A DNA stretch of 64,000 bases from Acanthopleura granulata (GCA_016165875.1 JABBOT010000016.1:4796327-4860326); one strand, 5' to 3'; positions 1 to 10,529 are shown, counted from the stretch's first letter. Numbers and translations: made by a program. The notes: generated by a model not told the origin, from the letters alone.

Positions 1-630
1 CTGATTGGTGCTTGTGTATGAATACATAATTAATTCGACGGCATTTGGCTTTACAGATGGAGGAAACCAGAGCTCTCTGAATAAACCACTGGCCTTTGCT
101 AAGCCGCTGACAAACCTCCTGACAAAGGAAAAGCAGTTTCAAACACCTGTCACTGACTGTCAAATTAAGTCAGCACCTTAGCTAATTTTGACAGCAGTCC
201 CCTTTACATGTGAAGGCAACAGTGCCTCGAGCATTAAAACCACCAGCATCTGACTGGTAACTGTTGAACTTTTCCACAAGTCACATACAAATTTCAACCT
301 GCTCAAGACTACCAAACATTAAAGTCAGATTCGTAACTAGGTCTCTCCCCGGCCTAGCAAGTGAACAACTCAGAGAACCAGGAAGAATAAAATCAAATTT
401 TGAACTTTAAAATACCAGTAACTGAATATATGATCTCCTGCTCAGAATCTAAAGAATTAATAGCCCGAAAGCCAAAAGATCTAAACATTTCCTTGGCACA
501 TGCCTGTATCTCAACCACATGTCATCTGTAGGGGGAGGGGGCATCAGAGTGGGGCCACAGGTTTATGGTGCTGGGAGAGGGGGTCATTCCCAATATATAT
601 ACTCTGCCCTAAAACAGAACACAGGCTCAC

Positions 631-792
631 CTGACACCAGAACTTGTCATGCGGCAGCTGTAGCAGACGATGTAAATCCTCCTCAATAAATCTCATCCTC
701 TCAATCCACTCCTCATATCCTCCTCGATCCGAGAGATCCGTTGGTGGCGGGATGTACATCACAAACTCTATGTCCTCCCGTCTGCTGGGGTG
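631..792 (-). CDS. ASCC2: ASCC2 coding exon 2
   Basis: 54 codons between acceptor ATTCCAG and donor GTGAGC. Begins HPSRREDIEF and ends HDKFWCQ, the diagnostic ASCC2 segment. Phase 0 on both sides. Confidence 0.93.
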
Positions 793-1398
793 CTGGAATG
801 ACGATTAACATTCAGCACATTAAATATGGTATTTCACCTCAAAGATTGGGTTTTTTTTTTTTTCAAGAGTAACATTTTTCATGATTTTGACGGATTCATC
901 GACCATATAGATCCATTCAAAACATTTTTGTATGTATGTATGTATGTATGTATGCTGGGTTTTTATGTAGAACTTAACGATTTTTCAGTCACATGACCTC
1001 GAGGGGTCTTTAGAATGTATATATACTATATAAATACTGTGTCTTCTTGTCTTCTATGAATTAGGCGTTCTAGTTGACTGGCTTGAGGTAGGTTGTCAGC
1101 TAAGCCCCAGTATTAATGTCAGAAATTGCTTATGATGCCTTCTGCCAACTACATCATGGGCACAGCAGCTCTCTTCTACTTGTATCCAGGTCACTTCAAC
1201 ACACGTACACTAAATGTCACTGTCAATTAGGACACAAGTACTGAGAGACCCGGACCGCGAGCAAATAAATCGTCCTGCTGGCAAACCTGAACATTACTGA
1301 TCACATTAGTGATTTACCAAGGCTGGAATGGTGGACGGAACATTTCCTGAGGCTTCTCCCTCCACTTCTACCACCTGCTCGTTCAGAGGCAGAGTCAT
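631..1398 (-). CDS. ASCC2: ASCC2 homolog, N-terminal part (first two coding exons; gene continues left of window)
   Basis: Activating signal cointegrator 1 complex subunit 2, which in animals works with the ASCC3 helicase in transcription coactivation, alkylation-damage repair and ribosome quality control; its ubiquitin-binding CUE domain would lie in the part not present. Two exons, 1398-1318 and 792-631, join in phase 0 and give 81 residues. Exon 1 starts MTLPLNEQ, close to the MPALPLDQ start of the vertebrate protein; exon 2 holds VMYIPPPTDL and LLQLPHDKFWCQ, matching the conserved PPP and LPHDKFWCQ segments of ASCC2. The start codon has A at -3. Donors are GTAAAT and GTGAGC and the acceptor is CCAG. 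Exon 3, expected to begin with the conserved VIFDETLQ-like segment, was not found in bases 1-630. Identification rests on recalled family sequence and is strong for exon 2. Confidence 0.9.
931..954. repeat. (TATG)6 microsatellite
   Basis: Six perfect TATG units in ASCC2 intron 1. Confidence 0.95.
1318..1398 (-). CDS. ASCC2: ASCC2 coding exon 1
   Basis: 27 codons from ATG at 1398 to TTG, then donor GTAAAT. Encodes the poorly conserved N terminus MTLPLNEQ...STIPAL. Phase 0. Confidence 0.8.
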
Positions 1399-1928
1399 TG
1401 TCACGAATCACACACGGTCAAGTTCTTCTTTTTTGACTGGAGCACATGTGTGTTGATCCTGCTTAGTTTTCAGTCGATTATGAAACCGGAAGCATATGTA
1501 CTGGAGTCAAAAGTGTAACTAAGCCCAATTTCGAATGAATAAACACATAAAATTGGATTTCTTGGTAATTACACATGAAAATTGACATACACACTACTGA
1601 ATGATATATATCATAAATATTCATCGGTTTATGGGATTACTTAATAGAGCATTTAGGTTTTCTTGCGACAAAGATCATGTTTTCTTCGGTTTATTCATTT
1701 ATTCTTCAGATCATTGTTATAGTTATCATGTGGGAACGGTCCTTGCTTTCATTTATAAATCAATATTAGTCAGAATGTTCAAAATATATTTTGCAGTATG
1801 ACTCATTGCAATAACTATGAATAAGATTTCCTGCCAAAAAAGATAATATTTTAACTTTACGTTAGAAAAAGTTTCACTCCATAAGGATGTCTTAAATCAA
1901 GCACTTGCGTCTCCCCAACAACATCGTT
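1399..1928. promoter_or_regulatory. Probable bidirectional promoter between ASCC2 and BUD13
   Basis: Only 530 bp separate the divergent start codons of ASCC2 (1398, minus) and BUD13 (1929, plus), so the 5' UTRs and promoters of both genes must lie here or overlap the genes. No clear TATA box was chosen. BUD13 begins within TATGGCGGCG, a YY1-like motif often seen at start codons of housekeeping genes. The stretch is AT-rich with no SINE copy. Function is inferred from geometry only. Confidence 0.6.
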
Positions 1929-2047
1929 ATGGCGGCGTTGAGTAAGGCAGATTATTTAAAGCGTTATATGTCTGGTGATCCTAGTCTTGAGGACAAAAAG
2001 AAAAAGAAGAAAAAGAAGCTGAAAAAGATTCTCAGAACACATGCGAG
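1929..2047 (+). CDS. BUD13: BUD13 exon 1
   Basis: 119 nt, phase 2 at its end (the final Arg codon is split AG|A), donor GTATTG. Encodes the conserved [13 protein letters not shown] start and a run of eight lysines. Confidence 0.92.
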
Positions 2048-5000
2048 GTATTGCACTAGATTATTCATTTGTACCCGCGTTTGTTTTGTTGTGCGACTCG
2101 GTAACAAATATGAGCGGGTCACGAATTCTGGAACCCCTATAATGTTGAATTGAGGTTACAGGCTCAGTATTGCAATGAATGGCAGAATTTTAAAATAACA
2201 CACTTAAGAAGTTGAGCCCATCTGAATGGACTCTATTTCGTTCAGATGACTATGGTGTCTTTCAACAGAAGATCAAAACCAGTGGTCGCTTGGACAGTCT
2301 GTTATTCGTTGAAAACCATTTGTCTTGTTACCAATATGTCATGAATGTACATCACATGTGGGAAAGTTCATCAGTGACTTGCCAAAGACCGGTGGTTTAC
2401 CCTGGGCTCTCTGTGAAAAATACCTGCGTATTATAGAAATCAACACTGAACTAACTCAATGTTATACCTAATATTTCAGGACAGCCAATCAATTTCCTGA
2501 AATTGTTTTCTGTGTCCATAGAGTGAAAATAGTGGATGATGATGTTGACCTTAAGAGCCTTTTGCCTGGCAACCTTGATAATACACTAGAGGAAGATGTT
2601 GGAGACTACGAACCAACCATAGCAGAGATTGTGGACGAGAGGCCAGAAGAAATTCAGCGGCTGGAAAAATATCGTCAGGATGACAGGTGGAGGAGGCTGG
2701 GAGGTGGTGACACAGGAGGTCATTTGACAAAATTTATTCATTTACTTCATTGGTATTTTACGCCATACTCGAGAATATTTCTCTTATACACTGGCGACCA
2801 ACATTATGGTGGGCGGAAACTGGGCAGAGCCCGGGGGAAACCCTCAACCATCCGCAGGTTGCTTCCCAAACCTTCCCCCCAAAAAATACATGCAGCAAAA
2901 AATTGGACCTACTTCTGTTGGAGATTCAAAAAATCCTGTTTACCCATTTGAGAGTGGAATGTACATATTATGGCTGTTGACTAGATATGAAATGTCACAA
3001 TGTTTCCGTCAGACTCGTTTAATTATTACCATCAAGTATATTTAACTCAAGTGCAAAAGTTCTCTAAATCACTGTAAAACAAAGCTAAAAAAGAAAAGAG
3101 GGTATTAAATGAAGGGACCAAAGGCCTGTTTGGTAATGTTAGTGAAACTTCACAAATTATTCACAGGTGATCCTGTGGTGTAAGGTGGATGAATCAGTCT
3201 GAATGAACCCAAATTTTTCACTTAAAGGGAAAGACCTTGTAAAAATGAACTTATGATGGTTTAAAACACCATTAAAAACTGTATCTCAAAATACCTTCAC
3301 TGAATTTTGTCAGGTTTTTTTTCAACCAAAATAAATGCAGTCAAATGTTTTGATTGTATGGTGGGTTTTCTGGACCATATTTTCAATGTGGTTCACCAGT
3401 GACGTCACCCCAACTTACAAGGCCCTAAAGCAGAAATTTAATGTCCCATTAACGTTTTCATGTACAGGCAAACTTTACAGGAGGACTGTTCACAAGACCT
3501 TCATTTGGAGCTGAATATAAAGGTGTACACAATCTCACTGGTGAACCACATTGAAAATAGGGTCCATAAAGCCCACCATACAATCAAAACATTTGATTGC
3601 CTTTATTCTGGTGAAATAAAATCTTATTCAGTGAAGGTGTTTTCAGATACAGTTTTTAATGGTCTTTAATTTAACTCACCATAAGTTTATTTTTGCGAGG
3701 TTGTTCCCTTTAAAGAAAGCTATATGGCAGATTAAATGTGATAATTAAAAATTGTATGTATTTTTCAACATTTGGTGATACCATGTTTTCTTCTCTTGTA
3801 GAAAATAGTAGTGAGGATGAAAATAATCAAAGTGTGGATGATGGTTTGCATCGTAAACAAGGCAGACATGATTCAGATTCTGACCAATCACCACTTAGGA
3901 AAGGCAGACATGATTCAGATTCTGACCAATCACCACTTGGGAAAGGCAGACATGATTCTGATTCTGACCAATCGCCAGTGAGAAAAGGCAGACATGATTC
4001 TGATTCTGACCAGTCGCCAGTGAGAAAAGGCAGACATGATTCTGATTCTGACCAGTCGCCAGTGAGGAAAGGCAGACATGATTCTGATTCTGACCAATCA
4101 CCTACAAGGCAGCATCATTCAAATAAAACTGTGAGAAAAACAAATGAAAGCAAAAATGGACATGAATTATCACCAGCTAATAGTGCTTCCAAATCAAGGT
4201 CAGAAATACCTGATCAATCCCCTCCCCGAAGTAAAAGGAATGATTCAGATTCTGACCAGTCACCACCAAGAAGGAAACAGAAGGGATCAGATTCTGACCA
4301 ATCACCACCAAGAAGGAAAAGGAAGGGAACAGATTCTGACCAATCCCCTCCCAGAAGGAAAAGGAATGATTCAGATTCTGACCAATCACCACCAAGAAGG
4401 AAAAGGAAGGGGACAGATTCTGACCAATCACCACCAAGGAGGAAAAGGAAGGGAACAGATTCTGACCAGTCACCACCAAGAAGGAAAAGGAAGGGCTCAG
4501 ATTCTGGCCAATCACCACAAAGGCAACAGAAAACTAAGGACAGCTCTGGTAAACCTCAAAAAACACTGTCTGGCGCCAAAGCTGGACTTTCAACAGCTAA
4601 AGATGTTCGTAAAGAGACTGAATTATTAAGAAAACGGCATGATGCAGCATTTAACAAGGTATTTGTTAGATTATCAATACTTTTTGGAAGGATGTATATC
4701 GTGAACTATCCCTTGAGCTGTGAGATCCTAGGTTCAAGTCCAGTTTTTGTTGGGGTTTGTCAGTATGCCATGATTGTCTCTATAATCCTTGATTTGCTAT
4801 AACCAGACAATTCACTGCTGTGGTACTACATGGGTTTTTCTCACCAATTTCTTTTAAGAAAGTCAATTTGAACAAATCAGAAAACTCAATATTTTTTCGT
4901 CACCAATGTATCAAAAACTCAATTTATTGCCTGAAAACTCAATACAAAATTTGTCTAAAACTCAATTTTCCAATATTTCTCGGAAAGTGGCTAGAAAACA

Positions 5001-8000
5001 GGAGGTTTTCTTGCAAAATATTCCTGCGAACGGCCCCAGTTAGGTAAATTACCCATTTCATGGAATTTTTCACTGGCTAATTTCTCTGCTGCCTGAACTG
5101 TAGAACAGCTGGGACATTATTGTGCTTCACCTTAAGTTAAGCTGTTTCTTCAGTTCTGCTCGTTTGTGATTGGTCCAGCCATGTTATATGACCATATTAA
5201 GATTTTATTTTTTGTGAAGTTCGTTTAATGTCTGAGCAGAAAATACTCAAGTCTTGTTATCAAAAGCACGAATTTAACCTGACATGCACATGCTTCTTAA
5301 AGCACAGGTTTACAGGCCAAACTTTAGATGAAATACAGTAGTAGATGAAAAATCCAGTGAAGTTCTACGAGATTTACTGCAGAAAATCCTCGTGATTTTG
5401 GAGTCAATTGGATGACCTATAAATCTGGTTTAAATTGTGATTTCGCCTTACATAAAAAAAAAAAAAAAACAGTGACGTCGTAATTGATTTTATTGCTAGT
5501 CAGTTAATCTGCAGCAGGCTGATTTATGTTGTTTTCCACCATTTGTGTTCCTTTGTGATTACTTGTCAGAGAATAAGAAAGACATTTGGGGTGTTAGGGC
5601 GATAACACATCGCAATGACCCAGGAGCCTCTCACCATAAACCAGTGCAATCGCTGCCAGTTCAAGTCCATGCTGGCTTAATCTTGGTTGTAGTTGGGAAG
5701 GTCTGCCAGCTGTCTCAGGGGCTTTTCTAGCCAGTAGCCAATTCTTTATAGAAACTCAATTTGAACAAATCAGAAAACTCAGTATTTTTCATCACCAGTG
5801 AATGTAAAATGTATCTAAAACTTATTTAATTTATAAAAACTCAATAGAAAATTTGCCTAAAATTCAATTTTCCAATATTTCCCGTTTTGATTACTACTAC
5901 AAGAAAAACTAGCTAGAAAAACCCCTATCTGCAAATAGTTGTGGGCTTCCACCATCTCTGCTCAGCTTCCTCCCACCATAATACTGGCCGTTGTCACATG
6001 ATTGATATGTTCTTGAGTACGGCAGAAAACATCAATCAAATAAATAAATAAATTAACCTACCATTGACTTTGGGGAGGGAGCTTGCTATAGTGGTTGAAG
6101 GCACTGTCTTTGGAACACACAGGTTGCAAGTTCAATCCTGGCCTTAGACATTGAATTTGTAGACTCTCTCGCTGTCATTGCTTCTGGGTTCTCAACGAGG
6201 CTTGAGTGCAGAGCATTTGTGCAGTAGACTTTGTTCAGTACCACTTATCTTCTACCAATATCTACGTTACATTTTGGAAAATAACGTTGGAAATTTGCTG
6301 ATGATCATTGGTTTTAGACAGGGCATTCCAGTTTCCTCCACCCATTGAAACTGACCTCCATTGCATCAAACATTGCATTAAATAAATAAGGTGATTTGTG
6401 GAACATCTTCATTTCTACAAGCTCAATCAGTCCTATACATACACTGTACGTGTAGGACATTTTTTTAAAACACTCCTTTGAGGAAAGTTGTAAGACACAC
6501 ATTGTTCATGTGGTATAAAGAACTATGGGCTAAATTTTTGTCCACGAGTTAAGTAACTGAATTTGCCAAATTGTCAAGAGTTCTAGGTCTGTCTGTGTTA
6601 GAAAGGTGTGTTGGTGTTTGGCGAGTAGGACGATATCCTACTGGGACAATACCAGTATGTTTCAGGGCTAAAAGTTAAATTGATGGAATTTATTTACTTC
6701 AAGAAAAGCATATTTTTGGTGGTAAGATTTTTGGTCATTTTGACCACATGTGTTATGGTTTCAGATTGATGAGAATCTCTTGGGTAAGAACGCACACACC
6801 GTGTTCAGGGATCGGAAAACGGGCAAGCGACGGAACCTGAAGGAAGAGCAAGACAAGCAGGACGAGGAAAATGTCAAGAAGCGAGAAGAAGACAAGAAAT
6901 ATGAGTTGTGGGGTAAAGGGTAGGTGTGTTCTTATTGATTAGTAATTTGTGCAGAATTTGAAATTAGAAAAGTGACTTTGAAAGGTGGATGGCTAAGGGA
7001 CTTTCATTTTGATTTTGGAGACAAAACTACATTGATGGATTCGGCAAATTTCAAGGCTTCACAAAAAGTATGATTTTATCTGTCAAAAGAGAATTTGATG
7101 TACTCAGAGTATGCTTCTGAAGAGTGCAGTATAAGACGTCAAGTTGGTGAGAAACAAAAATAGAAAGTTTACAACGGATAGTTTGACCAAAAGCTTGGTC
7201 TTGCTGCAGCCAAAGGAGGTTTTTTTATCAGTAGATTTCATATACTCTGTCCTGTTGGAATCCAGGTCGTCTGACGGTTTGTTAGGTGCGTGTGCCCTGT
7301 GTGGCCGCCCTTTAACAATTCTTAGTTGTAGATAACACAACCCTATTACCCAAATATAGGGAGTGTCGATATGATAATTTTTTTTTTCTTTTCAATTCTT
7401 AGTCATGAAATAGATAAGGATTTTAAAGAAATTAAATCCGACAGAAATGTTGAGTGAAAGAAAAATTCTATCTAAAGCCCAATAAAAATTTTTGAGTACG
7501 GCCTTGTTTTTTGGAGGGTCAGTTTGGTTAACCATAACAAGCATATTTTTAATGATGGCGCAAAATATGGTGGTGTACTTTAGGAACTGTACTAAACCTG
7601 TAGACCTGACCTCTGTTGTGTAACCAAAACATTTGTGTGGATTGAATGGTTATACATCACTGGGAAAGGCCTTGAAAATCATGCCTTGGAAGGCATGGAA
7701 TTTATGTGCAGACCAGTGAATTTATAGGGAAGTCTTTGAAATTGATTAAAATTTAAGAAAAAAAAAAAAATCAACTTTCGAACCTTTTTATAGACTGCTT
7801 GTTTTAGGTTTCAAATTCTGGACACTGAAGCAGTGCAAGATCTTAAATTATAGATGTATCATTTATGCATCGCAGCACCACAAAATGTCCACGGTGTTGA
7901 CAGTCAATGAACCGGTAATGAAAGTCTTGGAATTCAATCAGAAAATCCTGGAACATCCTGGAATTTATCAAATATTGCGCTGCATGAACCACAAATAAAT

Positions 8001-9471
8001 GACTTGAAGAATTCAAGACTTCTCCTGGGCTCAGTTATCCATTTTTTCCTCTCCAGTTTAAAGCAGGCATCCGAACAGGAACAAGCTGTTAGTGACGCTG
8101 TTCACGAGATGTCCAAACCATTAGCGCGGGCGCGCGATGACAAAGACCTGGACGACATGCTGCGCAAGATGGAGAGGGAAGGTGACCCCATGGCTGCCTT
8201 CCTCACCAAGAAATCCTCCAACAAGAAAACCAAAGGTAACTGTAATCAGCTCAGCGATATCAGGGATTGTGACACACGTCTGTAGGCTTTGAAGGTAGGG
8301 TGCATGAGGTCGCTTAAGGGGGACAACTCTGTGGGTGACACGCGGGCCACCATATATTGTCAATATAGTGCATGTAGATCAGTTTATTTTGTGCTTTGGT
8401 TTCCTGGAGATTTTTTGTTGCTTTGGAAGTGAGCTTGTACTCCTCACCTACACATTGTCATGGTTTCTTTTCCCTCTTCGCCATGGAAGATCCGTTGACC
8501 TTGACTTCCGGCACATCTCTCAGCGCATTCTAATTTTGTTTTTGAATTTATGATGCATGATCATGTTTCCTCAGTTCTGATTTGCACTTTTAAGACGGAC
8601 TCTTTGACTGGTCAGAGCTACATGTATTTGAACTGAACTTGAATTACCCACCAAAGGTGCCAGACATCCCTGACTTCTGGTACAGCGAAAATGGTATTTC
8701 TAATTGCTGGTCTTTCTTTATAGTGCGGGCTTACTAGAATGCCATGGCAAAAGCACCATATATTGCACACTCTGTGACAGTTATTACGTTTCTAGGAGCT
8801 AAGCTACCCTAGATATAGCTCCCATACTGTCCCATTCCCATCATCTCCCTCCTTCCTTCCCTCACACAGTTACTGTTGTCTTTACACAAACAATGAAGTG
8901 TCCAGACGAAAAAAGAAAACCAGCCCAATCCGTGTACATTAAGGCTTTGAAAAGCTGGTATTAAATGAATACCTTGATTGGTCTTTGGTTTCTCTTTGCA
9001 ATAACTTTTCCAAAAACTGTTGTGATAACTGTTCCAAATATTATTTTGATCAAATTCTGTCTGTGGTTTCATTTAGTGTCCTCCGGCCATACGTGGGAAG
9101 GTCTGTCAGCAACCTGCAGACGGTCGTGGGTTTCCTCCAGGCTTTCCTCCCACATAATGCTGGCGACTATCGTATGAGTGAAATATTCTTGAATACAGCG
9201 TAAAACACCGATGAAATAAGTAAATAAAGAAATCATGGACCAAAACATTTTTAGTTGTTTTTTTTTTTTCCTTGAATATTATTTTTTTTCTTTTCCAGAA
9301 AAGCCCCAATACAAGGGCCCTTACCCGCCAAACAGATTTGGGATTCGGCCTGGATACAGATGGGACGGTGTGGATAGGTCCAACGGTTTTGAAAAGCAGT
9401 ACTTTGCCAAAATGGCTGACAGAAAAGCAACCAATGACATGGCTTATAAGTGGAGTACAGAGGATATGTGA
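1929..9471 (+). CDS. BUD13: BUD13 homolog, pre-mRNA splicing factor (RES complex), six exons
   Basis: BUD13 is a nuclear component of the retention and splicing (RES) complex, with SNIP1/Pml1 and RBMX2/Snu17, that joins the activated spliceosome. Exons 1929-2047, 2522-2703 (end ambiguous to 2718), 3802-4658, 6765-6919, 8057-8235 and 9299-9471 join without frameshift into about 554 codons plus TGA. Residues 1-40: [16 protein letters not shown] and a lysine run. Around 41-100: [10 protein letters not shown] and [12 protein letters not shown], both family hallmarks. Exon 3: 13 serine/aspartate repeats of the [10 protein letters not shown] / [12 protein letters not shown] type, as in vertebrate BUD13. 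About 387-554: the conserved Bud13 domain, with [49 protein letters not shown] and the terminal [11 protein letters not shown] 1929 is chosen because it gives the family N terminus; the G at -3 and +4 is favourable. Length is near the usual 600 residues. Confidence 0.95.
2341..2425 (+). mobile_element. SINE-C fragment in BUD13 intron 1
   Basis: Resembles the minus-strand sequence near 37100-37180: a shared pattern of 'gggaaag..catcagt.acttgcc.aag..c.gtggttta'. Partial and degenerate. Confidence 0.5.
2522..2703 (+). CDS. BUD13: BUD13 exon 2 (3' end ambiguous)
   Basis: Acceptor TGTCCATAG. Encodes [10 protein letters not shown] and [10 protein letters not shown]. Three GT donors at 2704, 2707 and 2719 all leave phase 1 and keep the frame into exon 3, so the junction is RLGENSS or up to five residues longer. 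A minus-strand SINE begins about 30 bp downstream. Confidence 0.88.
2731..2878 (-). mobile_element. SINE-A fragment directly after BUD13 exon 2
   Basis: Reverse-oriented 3' part of the dominant SINE: the complementary tail, 'ggtattttacgccatactcg', 'attatggtgggcgg' and the 'accatccgcaggttgct' core. It starts about 30 bp after the exon 2 donor. The exon 2 frame stays open through it. Confidence 0.88.
3222..3713. mobile_element. Foldback MITE, copy 1 (BUD13 intron 2)
   Basis: A 492-bp palindromic element. The left end TTAAAGGGAAAGACCTTG and the right end, read in reverse complement, TTAAAGGGAACAACCTCG, begin inverted repeats of about 200 bp sharing 'ccattaaaaactgtatct', 'ccttcactgaa', and 'tttgattgtatggtggg'. 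Both ends carry TTAA, consistent with a TTAA target duplication as in piggyBac-like elements. It has no coding capacity of its own; peptides read from it are shadows. A related copy lies at 28463-28971. Confidence 0.88.
3802..4658 (+). CDS. BUD13: BUD13 exon 3, repeat-rich
   Basis: 857 nt between acceptor TCTCTTGTAG and donor GTATTT. Contains six [10 protein letters not shown] units, a spacer, then seven [13 protein letters not shown] units, and ends [12 protein letters not shown] in phase 0. Low-complexity, basic/acidic and probably disordered. Confidence 0.94.
3860..4120 (+). repeat. Coding 42-bp repeat block 1 in BUD13 exon 3
   Basis: Six near-identical 42-bp units encoding [14 protein letters not shown]. 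Identity is very high at the DNA level, including synonymous sites, which suggests recent unit expansion. Confidence 0.9.
4230..4518 (+). repeat. Coding 42-bp repeat block 2 in BUD13 exon 3
   Basis: Seven 42-bp units encoding [14 protein letters not shown] variants. The 42-bp period is the same as in block 1, separated from it by about 110 bp of non-repeated coding sequence. Confidence 0.9.
4690..4765 (+). repeat. tRNA-like B-box fragment in BUD13 intron 3
   Basis: The segment 'gagctgtgagatcctaggtt' followed by 'caagtcc' resembles a tRNA/SINE B box, but no convincing A box or cloverleaf was seen. Probably a decayed SINE head. Confidence 0.3.
5588..5722 (+). mobile_element. SINE-A 5' fragment
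   Basis: Matches the head of the full SINE-A copies (at 11775 and 54213): 'caatgacccaggagcctctc', 'gttcaagtccatgctggct' and 'gggaaggtctgccagc'. The 3' half is missing. Confidence 0.75.
5948..6056 (+). mobile_element. SINE-A 3' fragment
   Basis: 'cctcccaccataatactggc', 'ttcttgagtacggcagaaaa' and the tail (AAATAAAT)n are the 3' half of SINE-A. Together with the 5' fragment at 5588 it may be one copy split by about 225 bp. Confidence 0.85.
6071..6262 (+). mobile_element. SINE-C copy with tRNA-like head
   Basis: 'gctatagtggttgaaggcac' resembles a tRNA A box and 'ggttgcaagttcaatcctgg' a B box, about 35 bp apart. The body contains 'aatttgtagactctctcgct', shared with other family C copies such as 37045-37330 (reverse). 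A tRNA-derived SINE, not a functional tRNA gene. Confidence 0.6.
6765..6919 (+). CDS. BUD13: BUD13 exon 4
   Basis: 155 nt, acceptor GGTTTCAG, donor GTAGGT, phase 2 at the end. Starts the conserved C-terminal domain with [18 protein letters not shown] and ends ELWGKG. Confidence 0.93.
7290..7580 (+). repeat. Interspersed repeat D, copy 1
   Basis: Shares 'gataacacaaccctattacc' and following sequence with 41360-41490 (plus) and 29560-29700 (minus). The end near 7515-7575 ('gagggtcag...taatgatggc') reappears at 42213-42270. Family not recognised. Confidence 0.55.
8057..8235 (+). CDS. BUD13: BUD13 exon 5
   Basis: 179 nt, acceptor CCTCTCCAG, donor GTAACT, phase 1 at the end. Encodes [20 protein letters not shown] and [14 protein letters not shown], highly conserved in the family. 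Confidence 0.94.
9078..9232 (+). mobile_element. SINE-A 3' fragment in BUD13 intron 5
   Basis: 'ccatacgtgggaaggtctgt', 'cagacggtcgtgggtttcct' and 'aatattcttgaatacagcgt', ending in a short AAATAA tail. It lies about 65 bp before the last BUD13 exon. Confidence 0.9.
9299..9471 (+). CDS. BUD13: BUD13 exon 6 (last coding exon)
   Basis: Acceptor TTTTCCAG at the end of a long T-rich tract. Encodes [20 protein letters not shown] through YKWSTEDM, then TGA at 9469-9471. This is the most conserved part of BUD13. Confidence 0.96.
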
Positions 9472-9797
9472 AGACTGGAATTCATCATAACCATAAAATC
9501 TTCAGTTGGTATTTTAGAAATCTTAAGATTTTCATGGATATTTGGTGCAGCAGAAATAAGTTCATGTGAGAAACATTAGTTTGAAGAGATAAAAAATGAA
9601 AGAAAACGAAAAAGTAAGTTCCAGAGGAAAGACTAATGAAACCTGTCAAACATTATGATTTCTGCTATTAAAACGTAATCTTCTGCAGGTCACTAAATGA
9701 GCAATATTAAAGTATTAAAAATGATATTAACTTAAAATGATATACTTACAGTTATAATTCACTACATTTCATTCAGCCCCCCCCCCCCAAATTTTAA

Positions 9798-9803
9798 AAT
9801 AAA
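9798..9803 (+). terminator. Candidate BUD13 polyadenylation signal
   Basis: AATAAA 327 bp after the BUD13 stop codon, following a short C-run. Other A-rich variants occur nearby, so the choice is tentative. Confidence 0.4.
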
Positions 9804-10529
9804 AAATGAAGGAAGTTTTTGGAAATATTATCCAGTTGTCACCACAGAAGCATTTTTTTTTTCACTTTTAACGATCTCATACATCTTTAATACATGTACA
9901 CAAGGTGTCACTGAAGAAAGCACAGTGTATGCACTTCAGCTGTAAACTAGATATGCTGTTAACATCATATCAGTTGGTGGAAATGTAGAACAGAAGACTT
10001 GTGTATCCGAATTCTTCTAATTTTTGAGACATGTTAGTACTGATGAAAGAAAAGAAATACTTCTCTATCAACTTTTTAGAAAAGTAAAGATATGGATATC
10101 GTGTGAATTACATGGACTCATGACAAGAAAGGAAAGGAAATGAAAGGAACTGTATTTATGTTACAGTTACGTGTGCAGTTTTAAATGTCTGTGCTTTGAA
10201 GGGCAATCACCTCAAACCACTGAGCCACATCCCATACAGCACAGCTGTTGTATAAGTCAAATATACAGAAACATAATGATAGTTTTCCAATCAAACTATG
10301 CTCATGACAAGTGTGTTGCTGGATGCATGACGGTGTTCATTTGGCTATGGCCATGTTCTTCCCTTCATTGACTCTTGGATAGAAAAGAAAACTGCCGGCT
10401 GTTATGTTTTGTTTGCACGCACAGGACTTACAAAATCAGAGAGACGTAGTCTCACTGAAATGTGCTCTGGTAATTGCAGGCTGTACTGACTCGCCACTGA
10501 CGAGATCTGAAGAGTCTCTGGTCACATGT

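Noticed and set aside
3460..3669. Short frame shared with 28434-28619 ([13 protein letters not shown])
   Set aside because: The shared peptide comes from the foldback MITE arms, not from a gene family.
3895..4518. Minus-strand frames opposite BUD13 exon 3 ([11 protein letters not shown] type)
   Set aside because: Antisense shadows of the DSDQSP coding repeats.
6071..6145. Possible tRNA gene
   Set aside because: A- and B-box-like motifs only; no good acceptor stem or anticodon arm was found, and the sequence continues as a SINE.
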